A stretch of 64,000 bases of DNA from Bradyrhizobium sp. AZCC 2262 (GTDB taxonomy: Bacteria > Pseudomonadota > Alphaproteobacteria > Rhizobiales > Xanthobacteraceae). A program made the position numbers and the translations under genes. Where the stretch lies: contig NZ_JAZHRT010000001.1 of NCBI RefSeq assembly GCF_036924535.1, positions 2,480,001 through 2,544,000 of the forward strand, read 5' to 3'. Below are positions 33,638 through 41,785 of this stretch, one piece after another; position 1 is the stretch's first letter; each line of letters begins with the position of its first letter. Below the pieces are notes generated by a model. That model worked only from the letters and a program-made list of their open reading frames with translations, did not search any database and was not told the DNA's origin.

Positions 33638-35314
33638 ATGAGTACAACCGCGACGAAACGAACGGCCAAGGCCGAGACCGAAGATCTCGATGTCATTATT
33701 GTCGGCGCGGGATTTGCCGGTTTCCATCTTCTGGACCGTCTGCGTGGCATGGGTATGTCCGTCCAGGTGTTTGAGGCCGGGGATGGTCCTAGCGGCGTCT
33801 GGTATTGGAATTGTTATCCGGGAGCGCGAGTCGATTCTCCCGGCCCGATGTATCAATTTTCGCGCGACGATCTGTGGCGAGATTGGAAGTTTAGCGAGCT
33901 ATATCCCTCGTGGCAGGAGATTCGCGCGTATTTCCATTACGTCGACAAAAAACTCGACCTTAGTCGGGATATTCGGTTCAACAGGCGCGTGAACGAGGCG
34001 GAGTTCGACCCGACGCACAATCGCTGGACGGTCCGCTCCAGCGACGGCTCCGTCACGAGGGCTCGTTATTTCGTGCTGTGCACCGGCTTAGGTTCGAAGC
34101 CTTACGTGCCGGAGTTGCCAGGCCTGGTCGATTTTGCCGGGGAGCACCATCACACCGCGCTTTGGCCGCAGCAGGGTCTCGACCTGGCCGGCAAGCGGGT
34201 TGGGGTCATCGGTACAGGAGCGAGTGGCGTGCAGGTGGCTCAAGAGGCCGCTGCCGTGGCGGCCCATCTCACCGTCTTCCAGCGCACGCCCAATCTGGCT
34301 CTGCCGATGCGACAGAGGAAACTCGACGACGACACAATCCGCCGCATGAAGGAGGGTTATCCGCTCGCATATCAGAAGCGCAGAACGTCGTTCGGGGGGT
34401 TCGACTACGATCCCCTCGAAAAGTCAGCGTCCGAGGTGTCCGGAGACGAGCGGCGAGCGACATTCGAACGTGTTTGGGAGATCGGAGGCCTTGCGCCGTG
34501 GGTTGGCTCGTTCAACGACTTGCTTGTCAACGAACAATCGAACCGCGCCGCCTATGACTTCTGGCGCGACAAAACGCGGGCGCGGATCAAAGATCCCGCT
34601 GTTGCCGAGATTCTCGCGCCGACAGAACCGCTTCATCCCTATGGCACCAAGCGACCCTCCCTCGAACAGAACTTCTTTGATATCTTCAATCAGTCCAACG
34701 TGAGCCTTGTCGATCTCCGCAAAACCCCGATCGAAGGAGTGACGCGTAGCGGGATCAAGACGACGGCTGGCGAGCATGACCTGGATATTCTTGTGTTGGC
34801 CACCGGTTTTGATGCTGTCACGGGCGGCCTGACCAACATCGATATCCACGGCACGCAGGGCGAGACGCTGAAGGAGAAGTGGGCCAAGGGTGTGCGCGCC
34901 CATCTCGGAATGGCCGCGGCGGGCTTTCCGAATCTCCTCTTCGTTTATGGCCCGCACAGCCCGAATGCTTTCGCCAATGGGCCGACTTGCGCAGAGCTTC
35001 AGGGTGACTGGATCGCTCAGATGCTGGACCACGTTCGACAACGCGATTGGGCGCGGTTCGAGGCGACGGCTCCCGCGGAGGAAGCATGGCGGGCGCAGGT
35101 AAATGCTCTGGCGGATGCAACTCTCTTCCCGCGCGCCGACTCCTGGTATCTCGGCGCGAACATTCCCGGCAAGCGGCGTGAGATGCTGTCCTTCGCTGGT
35201 GGCCTCGCGACATACATGGCGAAATGCAACGAAAGCGCCGAGCGAGAGTACGAGGGATTCGCGATCGGTCCCTCACACCTCGGCTTGGATCGCTGCAACA
35301 GGAAATCCAAATGA
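33638..35314 (+). CDS. Baeyer-Villiger-type flavin monooxygenase
   Basis: A 558-residue FAD/NADPH monooxygenase. The first Rossmann motif is IIVGAGFAGFHLL (20-32), followed by VWYWNCYPGARVD (54-66) with the conserved Asp. The Baeyer-Villiger fingerprint FAGEHHHTALWP spans 166-177, and the NADPH motif GTGASG 192-197. Length is typical of cyclohexanone-monooxygenase-like enzymes, which turn ketones into esters or lactones. It follows the SDR gene and overlaps the hydrolase start (ATGA at 35311-35314), so ketone formation, oxygen insertion and lactone opening are encoded in order. Confidence 0.94.
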   Translation: MSTTATKRTAKAETEDLDVIIVGAGFAGFHLLDRLRGMGMSVQVFEAGDGPSGVWYWNCYPGARVDSPGPMYQFSRDDLWRDWKFSELYPSWQEIRAYFHYVDKKLDLSRDIRFNRRVNEAEFDPTHNRWTVRSSDGSVTRARYFVLCTGLGSKPYVPELPGLVDFAGEHHHTALWPQQGLDLAGKRVGVIGTGASGVQVAQEAAAVAAHLTVFQRTPNLALPMRQRKLDDDTIRRMKEGYPLAYQKRRTSFGGFDYDPLEKSASEVSGDERRATFERVWEIGGLAPWVGSFNDLLVNEQSNRAAYDFWRDKTRARIKDPAVAEILAPTEPLHPYGTKRPSLEQNFFDIFNQSNVSLVDLRKTPIEGVTRSGIKTTAGEHDLDILVLATGFDAVTGGLTNIDIHGTQGETLKEKWAKGVRAHLGMAAAGFPNLLFVYGPHSPNAFANGPTCAELQGDWIAQMLDHVRQRDWARFEATAPAEEAWRAQVNALADATLFPRADSWYLGANIPGKRREMLSFAGGLATYMAKCNESAEREYEGFAIGPSHLGLDRCNRKSK

Positions 35315-36195
35315 GCCAGCACAATCACCAGACCGCGCCGACGCAGTTCGTCGAAGCTAACGGCATCCGTTTTGCCTATCGCCGCTTTGGCAAAGTTGCC
35401 GGCGTGCCGCTCGTCTTCAACCAGCACTTCACCGGCACCATGGATCATTGGGATCCGGCAGTGACCGACGGTTTAGCCGGGGACCGTGAGGTCATCCTGT
35501 TCAACAATGCCGGCGTATCCAGTTCCTCCGGCGAGGTGCCGACCAAGATCGAAAAAATGGGCGCCAACGCCGTGGCGTTCATCAAGGTGCTGGGCCTGGC
35601 GAAAGTCGATGTGCTCGGGTTTTCGATCGGCGGCTTTGTCGCGCAGGAAATCGCCCTTCAGGCGTCCGACCTCGTGTGGCGACTGGTCTTGGTCGGTACC
35701 GGCCCACGCGGTGGCGAGGGCATGGCCACGCTCACGCCCGAGGCGCAGGAAATCTTCGGCGCCACCTATGAAGAGCCGGATCATCTCTGGCTTCGCGTGC
35801 ATTTCAGCAAGTCGGAGAAGAGCCAGGCCGCGGGCCGCGAGTTCCTCAAGCGCTTCCGGCTGCGAACGGCGAATCGCGACCCCGAGGTCAACGAGAAGGT
35901 CGCGCCTGCCCAGATTGAGGCGATCGGCGAATGGGGCGCGCCACGGGAGAAGGCGTTCGAATATCTGAAGTCGATCCGTCAGCCGACGCTGGTCGTCAAT
36001 GGTGGCAAGGACGTGATCATCAACTCCGTGAACTCGTTCATCCTGCAGCAGCACCTGCCCAACGCCGAGCTTATCCTCTATTCCGACGCCAATCACGGCT
36101 CACAGTACCAATACCCCAAGCGGTTCGTCCGGCACGTTTCGCTGTTCCTATCTAGGAGGAAGCACGATGAAACTTTCCGCATTGAATGCTTCTGA
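35311..36195 (+). CDS. Alpha/beta hydrolase, APTQFV-type, copy 2
   Basis: A 294-residue alpha/beta hydrolase. It opens MSQHNHQTAPTQFVEANG. It has FNQHFTGTMDHWD, the elbow GFSIGG, VNGGKD and DANHGSQ. It matches the copy at 19726 nearly throughout, but its C-terminus after SLFLS differs (RRKHDETFRIECF against EEQAP), probably because the reading frame runs on into the next gene. The start overlaps the monooxygenase stop, so the two are translationally coupled. This supports a role in opening the lactone or ester made by that enzyme. Confidence 0.93.
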   Translation: MSQHNHQTAPTQFVEANGIRFAYRRFGKVAGVPLVFNQHFTGTMDHWDPAVTDGLAGDREVILFNNAGVSSSSGEVPTKIEKMGANAVAFIKVLGLAKVDVLGFSIGGFVAQEIALQASDLVWRLVLVGTGPRGGEGMATLTPEAQEIFGATYEEPDHLWLRVHFSKSEKSQAAGREFLKRFRLRTANRDPEVNEKVAPAQIEAIGEWGAPREKAFEYLKSIRQPTLVVNGGKDVIINSVNSFILQQHLPNAELILYSDANHGSQYQYPKRFVRHVSLFLSRRKHDETFRIECF

Positions 36196-36949
36196 CACGA
36201 CGCTTGTGCCACTCGTGAAACCTAACCCCGACTCAAGAGCACCCATGTCAGTTCTAGTGAAAATCGTCGTCGTCTATCACAGCGGATATGGTCATACGGT
36301 GAAGATCGCCGAGGCAGTCGCGCGTGGCGCAGCAGCCATCAATGGCGCGAGCGTGGAGCTTGTTGCAGCGGAAAAGGCGCCGGGCCGATGGGAGCTTCTC
36401 GATGGTGCAGACGCCATCATCATGGGAGCGCCCACTTACATGGGTAGCCTGTCGGCACCGTTCAAAGCGTTCATGGATGCGACCTCGCACCTCCAATATG
36501 CCGAGAAGCGCTGGGAGGGCAAGATCGCCGCAGGCTTCACCAATGGCGCGTCCCGCGGCGGCGACAAGCAGAACTCGCTGGTCCAGCTCATGACATTTGC
36601 CGCCCAGCACCAGATGCATTGGGTCAATCTCGGGATGAATTACGGGAATAATCGCTCCTACACCAACGAGGATATCCTCAACCGCGACAGTTACACGCTT
36701 GGAATGGCTGGCCAGGCCGACATGGACCAGAGCGGCGACGTCGCGCCGCCGTCGTCCGATCTTCGGACTGCGGAGTTTCTCGGCCGCCGAGTGGCCGAGG
36801 TCGCGCAGGAGCTATCGGCTGGCCGGGCGACGCTCGGCCGGCGAGCCAATCGCGGCGTTTCCGGTGGTGCCGACAATCAGGATCCGGAAGGCCGGGGCGT
36901 GATGGCATCCAAACGCAATCGAGGCACCACTGGACTGGTCACCGCCTAA
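36167..36949 (+). CDS. Flavodoxin-like NAD(P)H:quinone oxidoreductase (WrbA-type)
   Basis: A 260-residue flavodoxin-fold protein. VVYHSGYGHTVKIAEAVARG holds the FMN phosphate loop, and GAPTYMGSLSAPFKAFMD and TNGASRGGDKQNSL are the other FMN contacts. WrbA-like proteins are near 200 residues; this one has a leader of about 26 and a basic, Gly-rich C-terminal tail of about 40 residues with no family match. ATG 36167 follows AGGAGGAAGC and overlaps the hydrolase by 29 bp; ATG 36245 (MSVLVKIVVVY) fits the family start. It may reduce quinones or supply reduced flavin. Confidence 0.88.
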   Translation: MKLSALNASDTTLVPLVKPNPDSRAPMSVLVKIVVVYHSGYGHTVKIAEAVARGAAAINGASVELVAAEKAPGRWELLDGADAIIMGAPTYMGSLSAPFKAFMDATSHLQYAEKRWEGKIAAGFTNGASRGGDKQNSLVQLMTFAAQHQMHWVNLGMNYGNNRSYTNEDILNRDSYTLGMAGQADMDQSGDVAPPSSDLRTAEFLGRRVAEVAQELSAGRATLGRRANRGVSGGADNQDPEGRGVMASKRNRGTTGLVTA

Positions 36950-36991
36950 GGATTCGCGCCGACCCGATTCCAAATCAGAAGGACACAGACG

Positions 36992-37360
36992 ATGGCTGAC
37001 AAGCTGATAAAGATACCGGGGCCCGATCACCCGATTTCGATCGAACCGAACCCGTCTCGCGTCGTGGTCAAAGTCGCCGGAAAGATCATCGCCGATACCC
37101 GCGATGCGTTGACGCTTCGCGAGGCGTCCTATCCGCCCGTTCAATATATCCCCCGCCGCCACGTCGATATGGCCGCTCTCACACGCAGCGAACATACCAC
37201 CTATTGCCCCTACAAGGGCGACGCGTCCTACTACAGCATTCCGGCGGGCGGGGATCGTTCACGCAACGCAGTGTGGACGTATGAGACGCCGTTTGAAGCG
37301 ATGGCGCAGATCAAGGAATACGTCGCCTTTTACCCGGACCGTGTCGACGAGATCAGTTAA
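36992..37360 (+). CDS. DUF427 domain protein, copy 2
   Basis: A 122-residue DUF427 protein with REASYPPVQYIPRRHVDMAA and YCPYKGDASYYS. It differs from the copy at 20687 at 14 positions by eye. Like that copy it follows an SDR and an APTQFV hydrolase and precedes a different gene, here an enone reductase. Repeated association suggests that the DUF427 protein works with the SDR/hydrolase pair, though its activity is unknown. Confidence 0.93.
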   Translation: MADKLIKIPGPDHPISIEPNPSRVVVKVAGKIIADTRDALTLREASYPPVQYIPRRHVDMAALTRSEHTTYCPYKGDASYYSIPAGGDRSRNAVWTYETPFEAMAQIKEYVAFYPDRVDEIS

Positions 37361-37471
37361 CCGGCGCTCGCGAGCTGGCTTTGATGGCATGTCGATGAAG
37401 GCGGTGCCGGGCCGTTCGGAGTGAAATTTCGGCTCCCTCTCACGCCGGGTGACCCCAAGGAGAAAGAACAG

Positions 37472-38530
37472 ATGACGAAGGCAAAGCGTACCGCACTTGT
37501 CACAGGAGCCTCCGGCCTGGCCGGCGGCTACATGCTGGCTCACCTGCTTGAGCAGGGCGGCTGGGATGTCATTGCGGTGTCGCGCCGCAAGCCGCGGATT
37601 GGTGGCGACTACAGGCACATCGCCGTGGATCTTCTCGATCCGGCCGACTGCCAGGCCAAACTTGGGCCGCTTACGAACATCACGCACCTGTTGTATTTGG
37701 CAATCACGGAGCGCTCCGATCCCGGTGAGACGATTTCGGCGAACGCCAACATGTTCTTCAACCTCGTCAAAACCGTCGAGGCCGCTTCACCGATGCTCGA
37801 GCATGTTCATCTCTCTCAGGGCACCAGGTGGTACGGAAATCACCTCGGCCCCTACAAGACCCCGACCAGGGAGGACGATCCGCGGCACATGCCGCCGAAT
37901 TTCTATTACGACCAGCAGGACTTTCTCGAAGAATTCCAGCAAGGAAAGCGCTGGACCTGGTCGGTCGGGCGTCCGCACGCGGTCTGCGGTTTCTCCACGG
38001 GAGGACCGATGAACCTGACTCTGGCGATCGCTGTCTATGCCAACATCTGCAAGGCGCTGAGGCTGCCTCTCAGCTTTCCGGGCAAGCCAGGTGCGTATAC
38101 CGCGCTCTATCAGTGCACGGACGCCGCTCTTCTGGCAAGGGCCGTCGAGTGGATGACGACCGATCCGAAATGCGCCAACCAGGCTTTCAACATCACCAAC
38201 AGTGATCTCATCAGGTGGCAGAACCTGTGGCCCAGATTCGCCAACTTCTTCGGGATGGAGCTGGCTCCGCCACGCCACATCAACCTTGCGCGGTCCATGG
38301 CCGACAAGGGGCCGGTGTGGGAAAAAATCGTCGAAAAGAACGGATTGCAGAAGTTCCGCTTCGAAGAGATCGCGGCCTGGGGCTACCCGGACGGCGTCTT
38401 CGCTTCCGACTACGATATCGTCTCCGATACCAGCAAGGCCCGCCGTTTCGGATTCCACGACCTGGTGGACACCGAGGAAATGTTTTTCCGGATGTTCTCG
38501 GATTTTCGGCGTGAGCGGATCATTCCGTGA
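37472..38530 (+). CDS. PRISE-type enone reductase (progesterone 5-beta-reductase/iridoid synthase-like SDR)
   Basis: A 352-residue atypical SDR of the PRISE family. TALVTGASGLAGGYM (7-21) is the family's cofactor motif. VSRRKP follows for NADP. The Tyr region NFYYDQQDFLEEF (143-155) keeps the conserved Tyr. The plant enzymes carry a Lys in GTKHY; here the same place reads GTRWY (Arg119). Enzymes of this family reduce alpha,beta-unsaturated carbonyls. ATG 37472 follows AAGGAGAAAG. It is the last gene of the Baeyer-Villiger operon and would provide the saturated ketone. Confidence 0.9.
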   Translation: MTKAKRTALVTGASGLAGGYMLAHLLEQGGWDVIAVSRRKPRIGGDYRHIAVDLLDPADCQAKLGPLTNITHLLYLAITERSDPGETISANANMFFNLVKTVEAASPMLEHVHLSQGTRWYGNHLGPYKTPTREDDPRHMPPNFYYDQQDFLEEFQQGKRWTWSVGRPHAVCGFSTGGPMNLTLAIAVYANICKALRLPLSFPGKPGAYTALYQCTDAALLARAVEWMTTDPKCANQAFNITNSDLIRWQNLWPRFANFFGMELAPPRHINLARSMADKGPVWEKIVEKNGLQKFRFEEIAAWGYPDGVFASDYDIVSDTSKARRFGFHDLVDTEEMFFRMFSDFRRERIIP

Positions 38531-38566
38531 CCTGCCAACTTGCGCTCGATGGGTCATGTCGCGGTG

Positions 38567-39478
38567 TCAGCTGCGCCGGGATGCCGGACTTTCGGGTGAG
38601 TCCACGTTCGGCATGCTTCTTCTTCCGCGCGCGATCAGGTCGTCCACCTTGGAGAGGAACACTTTGAGAAGCGAGGACGTGTTTGCCCTGTTATAGCCGA
38701 TCACCAGATCGATGGTCGGCGCTTCGCCTCGCAACGGGCGGCTGACGACCGATGGCGGAAGAAGATTTCGCGCATAAAGCGGCAGCAACGCGATGCCACG
38801 CGTGGATACGATCATTGAGATCGCCATCGAAATATTATCCACCTCATGGTCGGGAGTAAGATCGAGTCCGGCGCGCGCCGCATAGCCGTCGATAACGGCC
38901 CTGAGAGCAGGTGATGTCGTCTTGGGAACACTGATGAAGGTTTCACGCGGAATTTCTTGCGGACGAATCGTAACGTGCGTGGCGAGGCGATGATCGCTGG
39001 GTAGAAAGACGACGAGGGGCTCTTTGGTCAACAGCTTGAATGCCAAGCCTGGCACGTGGTCTTCCCGCCGGAGAAAGGCCACGTCAAGTTTGCCCTGCAG
39101 CAGCCCCCTCGCAAGGTCAGGCGATAGCTGGCTGTGCACGATGACTTCGATGTTTGACTGATCGTCGCGGAGAATCCTAAGGGCTTCGGGAAGCCAATTC
39201 ACCTCGTGCCCGGTCAGAAATCCAAGAACGAAAGATTCCTTGGCGACCTGGGCCGCCCGCCGCGCCGCTTCGCCCGCCACCTCCACCTGCGACAGCGCCA
39301 GACGGGCATGATCGAGAAAGGCGCGGCCTGCCGGGGTCAGTTCGATTCCACGCGGACCGCGGATCAATAGTTGGGCGCCGACCGCCAGCTCCAGATCGCG
39401 GATCTGCCGGCTGAGCGACGGCTGGGCGGTGTGAAGCCGCCGCTCGGCTGCCAGCGTCAGGCTGCCTTCCTCAGCCAC
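38567..39478 (-). CDS. LysR-family transcriptional regulator with a disturbed start
   Basis: The reading frame from GTG 39478 gives 303 residues: LTLAAERRLHTAQPSLSRQI for the recognition helices, then a LysR sensor domain. Similarity continues upstream of the GTG for 11 more codons (ELRHLRYFIAV), as in intact LysR proteins, back to ATA at 39509-39511, where a normal family member has ATG. No ATG, GTG or TTG lies in frame between that codon and the upstream stop. Either ATA is used weakly, or the protein starts at the GTG and lacks the first DNA-binding helix. It is divergent from the SDR at 39694. Confidence 0.85.
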   Translation of the reverse strand: MAEEGSLTLAAERRLHTAQPSLSRQIRDLELAVGAQLLIRGPRGIELTPAGRAFLDHARLALSQVEVAGEAARRAAQVAKESFVLGFLTGHEVNWLPEALRILRDDQSNIEVIVHSQLSPDLARGLLQGKLDVAFLRREDHVPGLAFKLLTKEPLVVFLPSDHRLATHVTIRPQEIPRETFISVPKTTSPALRAVIDGYAARAGLDLTPDHEVDNISMAISMIVSTRGIALLPLYARNLLPPSVVSRPLRGEAPTIDLVIGYNRANTSSLLKVFLSKVDDLIARGRRSMPNVDSPESPASRRS

Positions 39479-39693
39479 CGCAATGAAATAGCGCAGATGA
39501 CGCAGTTCTATGTTTAAGTCATGCCTTCAAAGTATGGCAGGGATCATACAAAGTCTTTCTCCTTTCCGCCAGAACCACCTACTTCACCTGAAAGTCGCGA
39601 GCCAAACCGCGCCGCGGTGTCCCAAACCCTTAGTCGGAATGACCTGCCAAGCAAGGCTTTTCAGCAATATCTTACTCAAAGGAGAAACTGCAT

Positions 39694-40440
39694 ATGACCA
39701 CCCCCGTTGTCCTGATTACCGGCGCCTTGACCGGCATTGGCCGTGCCACGGCGCTGGCCTTCGCCCAGGAGGGCGCCCGGATTGTTGTCTCCGGCCGCCG
39801 CGACCAGGAGGGACAAGCCCTGACTCAGGAGCTCCGCGCCCTCGGCGTTGAGGCTGAATTCATCCGCGCCGACGTTCGCCATGAAGACGACGTCCGCAAC
39901 CTGGTGGACAAGACCATGGCCCGCTTCGGCCGGCTGGACGTGGCGGTCAACAACGCCGGCACCGAAGGCAAGCCCGGTCCGGTGACGGAGCAGACCGCCG
40001 AAAGCTACGCGGCCACCTTCGACACGAACGTGCTCGGCGTGCTGCTCAGCATGAAGCATGAGATGCGGGTGATGCAGCTGCAGGGCAGCGGCAGCATCGT
40101 GAACCTGTCGTCGACCATGGGCCATCGCGGCGCGCCGGGCGCCTCGCTCTATACCGCGAGTAAGCACGCGGTCGAAGGGTTGACGAAATCCGCGGCGCTC
40201 GAAGGTGCGGCATCGGGCGTTCGCGTCAATGCGGTCGCGCCCGGTCCCGTCGAAACCGGAATGCTGGACCGGTTCACCGGCTCTGCCGAGCGAAAGGCCG
40301 GACTGATCGCAGGCGTGCCGCTCAAGCGTGTGGGCACGCCTACGGAGATCGCCGATGCCATCGTGTTCGTCGCGTCTTCCAAGGCGTCGTTCATCACCGG
40401 CCAGATAATTGCCGTGAACGGTGGCAAGACCGCTTCATAA
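39694..40440 (+). CDS. SDR-family oxidoreductase, copy 3
   Basis: A 248-residue classical SDR: LITGALTGIGRAT, SGRRDQ, NNAGTEGKPGPVTEQT, SIVNLSSTMGH with the Ser, and LYTASKHAVEG with the Tyr/Lys pair. It is most like the copies at 18418 and 32859 but more diverged in the C-terminal third. AAAGGAGAAA precedes ATG 39694. It is followed 38 bp later by an MFS gene, so oxidation or reduction of a compound may be coupled to its transport. Confidence 0.93.
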   Translation: MTTPVVLITGALTGIGRATALAFAQEGARIVVSGRRDQEGQALTQELRALGVEAEFIRADVRHEDDVRNLVDKTMARFGRLDVAVNNAGTEGKPGPVTEQTAESYAATFDTNVLGVLLSMKHEMRVMQLQGSGSIVNLSSTMGHRGAPGASLYTASKHAVEGLTKSAALEGAASGVRVNAVAPGPVETGMLDRFTGSAERKAGLIAGVPLKRVGTPTEIADAIVFVASSKASFITGQIIAVNGGKTAS

Positions 40441-40478
40441 ATTCTGCACCCCGGAAACAGAACATCGCAAAGCTCGCA

Positions 40479-41753
40479 ATGATCAAGGTAGCATCGGCGT
40501 CCGTTCGTCATACCGTGGCGGGCCGGACCGAGCCTCCGGCGGGCGGGCGGTTCGCCCTCGGGCGCCGCGCGAGTCTCTTGGTGTCGGCGGGCGTGGTCGG
40601 TCATACGCTGTGGACAAGCGCGGCGCCCGCGCTCACCTACGGGCTTTATGCCGAGGAGTGGCATCTCACCCATACGGTGATAGCGGCGATCTTCGCCATC
40701 TATCCGATCGCCGTCGTCGTCATGCTGCTCGGCTTCGGCGGCATTTCCGACCAGATTGGCCGCCGCATGACCATGTTGGCGGGGCTCTGGGCTTCGCTCG
40801 CCGGAGCGCTGCTGTTTGCGGTCGCACCCGACGTGTGGTGGGTATTCGCAGGACGTGCGCTGATGGGCATCGGCGTCGGCCTTGCTGCGAGCCCGTCGAC
40901 TGCCGCGATCCTGGAGTTCACGAGCCCGGAACGCGCGAAGAGCGCGGCCTCGGTCACGATGGGGGCGCAGGCAATTGGCTTCGCCACGGCTTTGCTGCTC
41001 GGTGGCGCCTTAACGCAATACGGGCCATGGCCGGCCCACCTTTGCTTCTGGGTGCTTGCGGTCTTCCTCATCGTCCTTCTGATTGGGACGTGGCTCTTGC
41101 CGCGTCATACGCCCGGCGGTAGGGGCGGCGACTGGCGCTCGAGAATGCCATTCGTTCCGAAGGAAGTGCGTCAGGCTTTCGCGATGACATCGACCGCGAT
41201 GATCGCGGCCTATGCGTTCGGCGTCCTGGTGCTCTCGCTCGGCGGCCAGGTCGAGCATGACCTGATCGGCTCGCCCAACGCCCTTCTCAACAGCGCCGTC
41301 CTTTCATTGTTTCCCATCGTGATGGGCGCGATCGGGATCGTGGCTCGGCCGCTTTCGCCACGGCGGGCGCTGATTGTCGGCGCGCTGATCTCCAGTGCGG
41401 GCATGGTGCTGCTCATCCTCGCAGTCAGCATGCGCGATCTGGTTATCTACTTGCTGGCGACGGCCGCTGCGGGTGGCGCATACAGCCTGTTGTTTGTCGG
41501 CGGTCTGCAAGTGATCAGCGTGGCGGCTCCTGAGCGTCACCGCGGCGGCATCCTCGCCGCGCTCTATCTCCTGAGTTACCTGTCGATGGGCGCGCTCGCA
41601 CTCGCTCTCGGCGCGCTCGCGACGGCGAGGGGGCTTAGTCTAGCCGTCGATCTCGGTGCGGCAGCCATCATTCTGATGAATGTCGCCACGCTCGTATTCG
41701 CAACGAGGAAGCCCACCATAACCCCATCCGCCGCCTCGCCTGCATCGACATAA
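40479..41753 (+). CDS. MFS transporter, 12-segment type
   Basis: A 424-residue major facilitator protein with about 12 hydrophobic segments. The loop 2-3 signature reads GGISDQIGRRMTM near residues 87-99, and RALMGIGVGLAASPSTAAI is the segment-4 region. A central hydrophilic loop with PRHTPGGRGG separates the halves. It resembles drug/aromatic-compound exporters of the DHA1 kind. It lies behind SDR copy 3 and converges on the MFS gene at 41786. The substrate is unknown. Confidence 0.9.
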   Translation: MIKVASASVRHTVAGRTEPPAGGRFALGRRASLLVSAGVVGHTLWTSAAPALTYGLYAEEWHLTHTVIAAIFAIYPIAVVVMLLGFGGISDQIGRRMTMLAGLWASLAGALLFAVAPDVWWVFAGRALMGIGVGLAASPSTAAILEFTSPERAKSAASVTMGAQAIGFATALLLGGALTQYGPWPAHLCFWVLAVFLIVLLIGTWLLPRHTPGGRGGDWRSRMPFVPKEVRQAFAMTSTAMIAAYAFGVLVLSLGGQVEHDLIGSPNALLNSAVLSLFPIVMGAIGIVARPLSPRRALIVGALISSAGMVLLILAVSMRDLVIYLLATAAAGGAYSLLFVGGLQVISVAAPERHRGGILAALYLLSYLSMGALALALGALATARGLSLAVDLGAAAIILMNVATLVFATRKPTITPSAASPAST

Positions 41754-41785
41754 GGACCTCGCGAACGTTCGCGTGCCCGTCGGAA

